64,000 nt of DNA from assembly GCA_039583875.1 (NCBI GenBank), contig CM077158.1, positions 240,917,447 to 240,981,446 on the forward strand, written 5' to 3'. The stretch is from Platanthera guangdongensis. Taxonomy: Eukaryota > Streptophyta > Magnoliopsida > Asparagales > Orchidaceae. The notes below the pieces were generated by a model, which was not told the DNA's origin, made no database searches, and worked only from the letters and a program-made list of their open reading frames with translations. Made by a program: the position numbers and the translations under genes. Positions 57,752-64,000 of the stretch are shown piece by piece (the first letter of the stretch is position 1; each line of letters begins with the position of its first letter).

Positions 57752-58707
57752 TCAATATGGGCGCCATTCCCAGCGACCACCGCGAGCTCCCCCACAGGGA
57801 GGTCTACTCCGCGAGTGGAAGGCGCGAATGGATTCGAGACCACGGCGCGCGAGACCGAGCTGCATATCAGTCTCATTAATGATGACTTCAGGGTTGGTGC
57901 CATCGACATCTAGCTCGGCATTAGCTTCGGAGGATAGGCGAGCACATTCGTTCTCCAGCAATTCGATGCGCCTCTCCGCGGCCTGCTTGTCCTGCGCCAA
58001 GGAGTGGATGATGCACGCGTGCTTCCGAAAAAGCTCAGCTGTCTTGCGCTTCATTTCCGCTGGATTAGAAGGGTCACCCAGATAGTCTTCAATCTCATCT
58101 ACAGGAGGAGGCGAGACAGAGAGTCGCTTTGGTTGCTCCTCAACAGGCGAGTTGGCTCGAGAATCTGCGCAAGGGGTGCAGAGGCAGGGTGGAAGAGGCA
58201 CTCGCAGAAGGGTGTGAGAATAGCGAAGAGGATTCAAAAGGGCAAGGGAAGGTCTCTTACCAGGAAGGCGAGAGATCTCGGCGGTCGGGGAAGGGTCGTC
58301 TCTCCTCTCGCTGGGAGTAGTTGGGGGAGTAGAACTGGGCTGCGAATCGTACTCCTCGCGGTGGACGGCAGAACCATCTCGCGGGCTCTCCGGGTGCTGC
58401 GAAGTCACAAGAACTCCCTGAAAAAACACTGGTCAACGACAGAGAGCACACGATTGTAGAGATGACAACGGCAGAAGCAAGTACCCACCTCTTTCTCCTT
58501 GGAAGATGCATGAGGGGAGGGAACGGTTTCCAGGGCAGCGCGAGACAGGTCTCCTGCGGCAGGCGACGGACCGCCGACCTTCATCTTTTTTAGACGAGAC
58601 GATGGGGGGAGAGGGCGAACTAATGAAGAAGTAAAAGAGGCCACGTTGGCCTTGTGCTGCTCTCGCACCAGTGCGAGACGTTCGCGGAAGCTCTGACTGT
58701 GCGTCAT
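57752..58707 (-). CDS. Antisense gene 1 of the Tat-like element, three exons, intact 262 codons
   Basis: Exon 1 is 58,707-58,489 (MTHSQSFRERLALVREQHKA to KEKE, 73 codons). Intron 1 is 58,488-58,418 (GTGGGT...TTTTTTCAG). Exon 2 is 58,417-58,261 (Pro/Ser-rich, TPPTTPSERRDDPSPTAEIS). Intron 2 is 58,260-58,165 (GTAAGA...GCGCAG). Exon 3 is 58,164-57,752, with a coiled coil around AEMKRKTAELFRKHACIIHS and AAERRIELLENECARLSSEA. The exons total 789 nt and join in frame with no stop; the phase-1 junction creates an Asp codon. It looks like the N-terminal and coiled-coil parts of antisense-ORF proteins of Tat elements. No known catalytic motif. Splice sites are predicted by eye. Its neighbour on the same strand is gene 2, about 480 bp downstream. 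Confidence 0.6.
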
Positions 58708-58907
58708 GACGAAGGAATCAAGTTAGGGGAGAAGGATGTGCAAAGCAGGACGCCCAATGTGCGGAGCAGGAATCATATATTTATAGGCCCCGGTGGGGGC
58801 CTCATAAAAGATTCCTCATAAATACGTTTTTTAATGCGCCTTAAATAACGAGCCTCGGCTGGACATTCTTTTCGAGCTTAGAATAATCTCGAAAAGAGCG
58901 GGGATTA

Positions 58908-59726
58908 TGTACAACCTCGGGCTCCCAAAAAGCCCTCAAAGAGCAAATAAGTCGAGGCAGGCGAATGGGACCAAGGGGCCCACTCGCAAGAGGCGAGGTG
59001 ATTTTCTCTTCAGTGAGCAAGGTACCCCATTTGGGGCGAGGAGACCTCCAGAGGCGAGAGGGCCTCCAGAGGCGAGAGGGCCTCCAGAGGCGAGCGGGCC
59101 TCCAGAGGCGAGAGGGCCTCCAGAGGCGAGAGGGCCTCCAGAGGCGAGAGGGCCTCCAGCGGCGAGAAGACCTCATAGCGAAGGGCGCCAGCGAGACGGG
59201 CAGTGGGGTCCATCTCGCCGACAGACGCTTCTCCACTCGCCAGGGCAAGAAGAGACCATTTTTATATTTTTCATATCAACATGGGTTATTTTTACTCTTC
59301 TATCCCGGGTATTTTTACCCTCTTACCCTTAGTGGCCTGCGTATAGCCCCTCAGAACAGCGGAGTTTGGCTGTTGGCAGACCCAGCCAGGGGTACCCCGG
59401 TAATTTCAGACCAGTACGTTTTGTTATTGGCAGTTCAGATTCCGAAATCTATAAATAAGCCCATAGGGGTTCTTCAGAAGGATCTTTTTTTTCGACTATG
59501 AGGGAATCATCGACATTGTCTTCTGAGGAACTCCAAGCCCAGCTTTTGGCTTTGGAGGGGAAGCTCTCAGTGACCTTCCGGGTAAGCGGTGGGACCTCCC
59601 TGCTGCGGCTTTGGGCCAGTTTTCTAGTCCTTCACGACCAGTCGGAGGTCGGAGCTTGAGCCTAGTAGGTGTCGGCTACGCCCCTGTTTTGCGAACATTT
59701 GTCGGAGTCAAATTTTGGCTTCAACA
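58908..59726 (+). repeat. 3' LTR of the Tat-like element (819 bp)
   Basis: Contains eight 18-bp GGCGAGAGGGCCTCCAGA-type units against six in the 5' LTR; the 36-bp length difference equals two units. Outside the repeats I count about 21 substitutions between the LTRs. TATA box at about 59,449. Confidence 0.88.
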
Positions 59727-60615
59727 GAAGTGCGTCGGTAAAGACCCCGCAAATCAAACCACAAATAGAGTGCCATAGAATAAGAGATCCAACAAACCAC
59801 AACAATAGTTCACACCAACATGTTTAAGTAAGAAAACTGTAACGCTTATACCTTGATTTGCTTATGCACGCGGTGGTCGGGCTTCGGGATGGAGAACCGT
59901 TGGCGGGAGTGCTTCCGACTTGACAGTGGTTCCCCTGCAGGGCTGCATGTAATTAGGAAAATTCGGATTTGGAATATTTGGGAGGGTGGAGAGTGAGATC
60001 TGTAGAGGACAGACGAGAGAGGGTGAGGCCCTGTGGGATCGGGTGGATGGGAGGGAGAGGGAGGCCAACTGGTAGGTTGGGGTCGTGGATCTGGAGGGTT
60101 GGGGACGGCAGAGGAAGCTATGGTTTGGATGAGGCAGAAGAAGGTGCGGCGAGGCTTGGGAGGAGGCTGCAGGCTCTGGTGTGGCAGAAGAGGGGTTGTG
60201 CGGGTTCTGTCGGAGGGCGGAGGGGAAGCAGATGAAGCAGATGGTGGTTTTACCCGGGTTAGACGCTGTATCGGCGGAGGCAGGATTGAGCGGGAGCATC
60301 TCCTTCAAAGTCTATCGAAGGAATAGACCGACAAGTTGCAGTAGGGCAACATTCGATCCCTCCGGCCGGCCCCCCATTCTAGCATATTTATAAGCGGGAA
60401 AACCAAAATAGAATTAGGGCTCCCCGATCGGACATTTGTAATTGTTTTGGCCGATCTGGGGGACTAAATACGTCAGAATAAAATAAACTAATATACGAAA
60501 TAGACTCAGAACGACTCTCCATGCGCATCCGAGGACTCGGATCGCCCAAACGGGTCGTCGATCGCCGCCTCTTGCGGGAATAGACGTGCGCATGCCGTCG
60601 ATCGCCATCAGGGAC

Positions 60616-61293
60616 TCTTTTAGATTACGAGATAGGAAGAATTTGTGCATGCAAGTTAAGGCTTGAAAGGAAAACAACTAGTTGGATCTTAATTCACGTC
60701 GGCTTATTTCTCTGTTTTCTTCGCGCTTCATCCAATTGACATAATTCGTTTCTCTTACTCAATTGATCCTTCTAGTGCCCCGTTAGCATTAAATCTAATT
60801 ATTGAGTTGAGCTGCATTCTAGATACTATTAATAATATAATCCCATCATGGAATTCATATAGCCTTGTGCACTTAATATAGATACCGAGCCCTTTTACTT
60901 ACAACATGTTGATTTTAATTGATTTTTTTTTTCTACAGAGCATTCTTGGCTCAAAAATCCACTTGCACGTCTCCAATTAGAAAAACATCACAATTAATGT
61001 CAAAGTTCTCAACACTTGGGAGGTATAACAAGAATATATCGCTACAATAAAGAACTCATATAATCTTGTGCACTTAATATAGTTCCTAGGTCTCTCCACC
61101 AACTACAACCAATTAGTTTTGATTGGATGTATAAGTGATCATAAATATTCTTAGACATGAATTATGGTTCGTTTTACATGATGGGTTCAAAATGGTCAAG
61201 GCATCATTCGATTAAAGAGACACCCCAATAAAATACAACCAATGAGCTTGATGAGAAGATTGGTAAAGCGGGGAGTAGAAAAAAGGCTACAAT
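60616..61293. other. No gene seen, copy B equivalent of 16,149-16,828
   Basis: Same AT-rich sequence and the same repeated CTTGTGCACTTAATATAG word as copy A. Confidence 0.6.
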
Positions 61294-61301
61294 GAGAAAA
61301 C

Positions 61302-62029
61302 TAGGGGTGTGCAAAAATAATCGAAGAACTGAGAATCGGACCGGAACCGAACCGAGCGGTTTGGATCGGTTCTCATGTGTCTCGGTTCGGTTTTGGGTCC
61401 AAAATTTTCAGAACCGACCATTTGGTTCGGTTCTCGGATCTGACACTTGGGTACCCAGAACCGACCCGAAAATCGAATTATTGCCTATAAGTATAAAAAA
61501 AATATATGAGTAGTCTAAACATTATTTCTTCAATACAAGTCTTCTAAAATAGTTTCGGTTAAGTTATATTTAAAAGGTTCATCTTTCTTACAAAACTACA
61601 GTTTTTTCAATATGTCTAATAAAGTTTTATTCAAAAAATAGTTAACAACATTATATGGGTTTTTCTGCTTTTCTAAAGGTATGTTTGCGAAAATTGAAGG
61701 AAATTATATATTAATTTTTTTACTCTTCTAAACAAACAATTATTTAATCATATTATTTTCTTTTAAAGAATATTTGTGTTTATTATTTGCTTAAACAAGC
61801 ATAATAGTTAGAAATGTTTACTAATACAAAAGTTTATATGAAAATTATTATGATGTGAGAGTGGAACCAAAAGCCGAAATGAAACCGAACCGTATTTTTC
61901 TGTTTGTATCCGGTTCTATACCTTGAGTACATGAGTCGGTTCCGGTTCCAAAGGTCGGAACCGAACCTATATAGATCTGATCTTGGTTCTGGGTGAAAGC
62001 AATTCGAACCGACTCAAGTTGCACCCTTA
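61302..62029. mobile_element. hAT-like non-autonomous element, copy B (728 bp)
   Basis: Target duplication GAGAAAAC at 61,294-61,301 and 62,030-62,037, identical to copy A. Same termini and GGTTC-rich subterminal regions. Confidence 0.85.
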
Positions 62030-62152
62030 GAGAAAACAATCTCAAATTTTTTCACGAACAAAGTTAATATCCACCTCAATATATTTTGGACCCTCATGGG
62101 TAACATAATTACTAGAGATCGAAAGACGTCCACATTATTTTAGGAGCGTAAT

Positions 62153-62592
62153 TGTTACCGAGCTGCAGCCGGAGGAGCCGGCATGGCATGTGTACACACG
62201 AAGGCGGCGGGTTGCGGGCGATACGCACGACGTGGTGGTGGATACTCGCGGCGCACAAGAGCCAGAGGGCGATACTTGCCGGAGAACACACCGGACCCGC
62301 ACCACTCCAGATGATATTTTAATCAGTTTTAATTTCAGTTTTATTTTTAGTATTTTAATTATTGTATTTGACCCTTCACTATAAGAGGGGGTGTGGTTGT
62401 ACTTTGGATTTTCTTTGGACCACCTTTCTAAGGAAGGGGGCTGCTCTCTCTTAATTCTCTCTAACCCTAACTTTTCCTCTTCTCTTCTCTTTCTCCCTGC
62501 CTCTCTTTCTCTTCCGCGCCGCCAGCCACCTTGCCGTCGCCGGGCGACATCAACATCGCTGGGCGATACCATGCCGCCTTCTCCTCCTCCCA
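62153..62592 (+). repeat. LTR of a plus-strand gypsy element, copy B
   Basis: About 440 bp, matching 17,690-18,132. Followed by the same non-canonical primer region and the gag ATG at 62,663. Confidence 0.6.
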
Positions 62593-62662
62593 ATTGGTAA
62601 TATTTTGTCCGACCTGCCGCTCTGCTCGCCGTCGTGTCGCCGGATCTCTCCCTCTCTCACCG

Positions 62663-63080
62663 ATGGCACCCACTACCCGTACCCACAACCCCGACGCCCA
62701 CGAGGGTACCTACGACAACCGCGCTCCGCTCGATCGCCTCGACGCCCGCCTCGACGCCCTACCATCTTCAATCGAGGCCCTTATCGCCGGTCAGACGCTC
62801 CTCCTCGGCCGTCTCGACGCCATCCAGCCCCCAATCTCCGCAACCCCTCCGTCCGGCTCGACCTCGGTCGATGCGACATCTATTTTGGGGATGCCACCCC
62901 CCTTGCAACCACCATTGTCGGCCACCCCCCCCCCCCCCCCCCCCCACCCCCCCCCCCCCCCCCCACCCCCCCGACGCCTATCGGGCGGACGACACCTCTG
63001 TTGGACATTCCCCCTTTTTCTGTGGTGGATCCTTTGGGCTTGATCGCGCACGCGGAACAGTTTTTCAATCTCAACCTCAC
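62663..63080 (+). pseudogene. gag fragment, copy B, frameshifted at a C-rich tract
   Basis: Begins MAPTTRTHNPDAHEG as in copy A and continues through VDATSILGMPPPLQPPLSAT into a proline run encoded by nearly pure C. After the run, the gag-like sequence TPLLDIPPFSVVDPLGLIAH and AEQFFNLNLTQ lies in a different frame. The frameshift may be real or a miscalled homopolymer. Gag sequence stops near 63,080, where another sequence begins; no further domains follow. Confidence 0.65.
62925..62972. repeat. C-rich homopolymer tract in gag
   Basis: 21 C, A, 18 C, A, 7 C. Length is unreliable in any sequencing technology. Confidence 0.95.
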
Positions 63081-63090
63081 CCAGTGTTGT

Positions 63091-63148
63091 ACATGTCGGC
63101 CGACATGTCCGACATGTCGGCCGACATGTCCGACATGTCAGCCGACAT
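63091..63148. repeat. 21-bp palindromic tandem repeat, 2.8 units
   Basis: Units start at 63,091, 63,112 and 63,133 (ACATGTCGGCCGACATGTCCG type). Each is almost fully self-complementary around CGGCCG and GACATGTC. It lies exactly where gag similarity ends. Confidence 0.85.
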
Positions 63149-64000
63149 AAAGGTTTGAGGTGCAAACCGCAACGAAACCGATTTGTTTGACAAAAATATC
63201 ATTTTGTAAAAAAACGGCGATATATTCTGATATATCGATATATCTCTAATCCGATATTTCGGTTATTATATTTAATATATAAAAAAACAAACTTCACATG
63301 ACCCGTATTTTTCTACTTCATGAGTCCATTTCACGAATTCGACATTTCTCGCTCTACCCTAAATTTTACGGGAGAGTCGCTCTGGCGGAGTGGTCGACAT
63401 TCGACAGCTCCTTCTCCGGCGATGAGGCAACGAATCAACATCGAAGGCAAGGAGTAGACGACGACGCCAGGCTTTCTACGAAACGGCATCGCAGGCGAGG
63501 AGTCGTCGCCGGACTTTAGGGTTTCTACTACTTCACTCCATTATAAGCCACCTTCTTTTTCTTCTTCCTTCTTCTTGTTTCTGCGATAATTGAATGTTTT
63601 ATTTGGAGTTATATTGATCAAGTCATAAGATCTAAAAGTTTATTAAACTTGTGTTACTGTAAGCTTCTTACTTATGCTATAGTTAGGTTTCTTTCTTACA
63701 ATAACTATGTTTATACTTTTTCTTGTGTAAATCTGCAGTGATTTTTGTTTCTCTTGTGCACTTTTAACTTATGTTAACATTATTTTGTTAACTTCTGCTA
63801 TAGTGATTTTTGCAATAGCTATGAAAAACTCCCCTCCAACTTTGCATAATTACATGGGCTTCGCCTTTATCTTTCAAAATTATTTCAAAGAAAATGTTAT
63901 AAATACTTATTTGTTTGTAGATTGTTATATTTATTTGTTTATACATTTTTACTTATTTGCAAAAAATATATTTATAAATACTGTTATCTTTATTTAAATA
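63149..64000. other. Unrecognised sequence at window end
   Basis: Starts with ATATATCGATATATC-like words (63,220-63,245), which may belong to the same insertion as the repeat before it. A 73-codon plus-strand frame (63,298-63,519) has no known domain. From 63,560 the sequence is AT-rich with CTT-rich runs, as in a plant leader or intron. No gene can be supported. Confidence 0.4.

Larger units (their letters stand above)
50828..59726 (+). mobile_element. Tat-lineage-like LTR retrotransposon without pol, copy B only (8,899 bp)
   Basis: Target duplication GAAGT (50,823-50,827 and 59,727-59,731). LTRs are 50,828-51,610 and 58,908-59,726, TG...CA, with a TATA box (CTATAAATAAG) on the plus strand. 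A purine tract (GAAAAGAGCGGGGATTA) directly precedes the right LTR, giving plus polarity. The interior holds a short gag-like frame, a 24 x 113-bp array and two antisense spliced genes, but no protease, RT, RNase H or integrase. Antisense genes and tandem arrays near the 3' end are known features of Tat/Ogre/Grande-type gypsy elements; the lineage call rests on that. It is non-autonomous. Confidence 0.85.
46971..60610 (-). mobile_element. Internally deleted gypsy element, copy B, split by a nested element
   Basis: Target duplication GGGAC at 46,966-46,970 and 60,611-60,615. The 3' LTR is 46,971-48,102. The 5' LTR is 50,595-50,827 plus 59,727-60,610, interrupted by the Tat-like element. The 5' LTR's inner TG is TT here. 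Interior frames match copy A with scattered indels. Confidence 0.9.
30263..62885 (+). repeat. Segmental duplication, copy B
   Basis: Collinear with copy A. Two elements are unique to this copy, Copia at 40,036-45,289 and the Tat-like element at 50,828-59,726. At both sites copy A shows the uninterrupted target with a single copy of the 5-bp target word, so copy A has the ancestral state there. The homology to the left of 30,263 cannot be tested because copy A starts at the window edge. Confidence 0.95.

Noticed and set aside
63298..63519. 73-codon frame near the window end
   Set aside because: No domain, no second copy to compare, and the context looks like leader or intron sequence.

Overview
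This is an intergenic, transposon-dense stretch of a flowering-plant nuclear genome. The evidence is several nested LTR retrotransposons of typical plant structure (tRNA-Met-type primer sites, Copia and Ty3/gypsy domains, an antisense spliced gene block of the kind known from Tat-lineage elements), a PIF/Harbinger-like TIR element carrying part of a plant BAHD acyltransferase, a hAT-like element with an 8-bp target duplication, an RTE-like LINE tail, and an intron-containing fragment of a plant RecQ helicase. I see no intact host gene, tRNA, rRNA or CRISPR array. The species cannot be fixed from the sequence.

Layout: positions 1-18,424 (copy A) and about 30,263-62,885 (copy B) are the same segment in the same orientation. 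By eye they differ by well under 1% around the RecQ fragment and by about 2% inside transposons. Copy B is longer because it carries two extra LTR elements: a Copia element (40,036-45,289, TSD CATAT) and an 8.9-kb Tat-like element (50,828-59,726, TSD GAAGT) nested in the LTR of an older element. Copy A stops at a 500-N scaffold gap (18,550-19,049), preceded by an error-laden repeat of nearby sequence. Two uncollapsed haplotypes placed in tandem explain this at least as well as a true tandem duplication.

Order within one copy: (i) a large, old inverted repeat (palindrome) with arms of about 3-3.8 kb around a 165-bp spacer, each arm holding a decayed propeller-like pseudogene; (ii) the 5' half of a minus-strand gypsy element (protease, gag, primer site, 2.28-kb LTR); (iii) three exons of a RecQ (BLM/SGS1-like) helicase; (iv) a 4.7-kb internally deleted gypsy element with TSD GGGAC; (v) a 729-bp hAT-like element; (vi) the LTR and gag start of another gypsy element. 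Between the copies (19,050-28,009) lie a hAT transposase tail, the 3' half of a gypsy element that matches the 5' half lying beyond the palindrome, a GC-rich nested-palindrome repeat, a LINE tail and a Tourist-like MITE. The left palindrome arm of copy B is interrupted by the BAHD-carrying Harbinger-like element.

The parts do not form a pathway. They record nested insertion, gene-fragment capture, inverted duplication and possible assembly duplication. The items most worth following are the BAHD-carrying TIR element (28,411-29,155), the Tat-like element with a 24 x 113-bp array and an intact three-exon antisense ORF, the gypsy element split around a giant palindrome, and the palindrome as a possible hairpin-RNA source.
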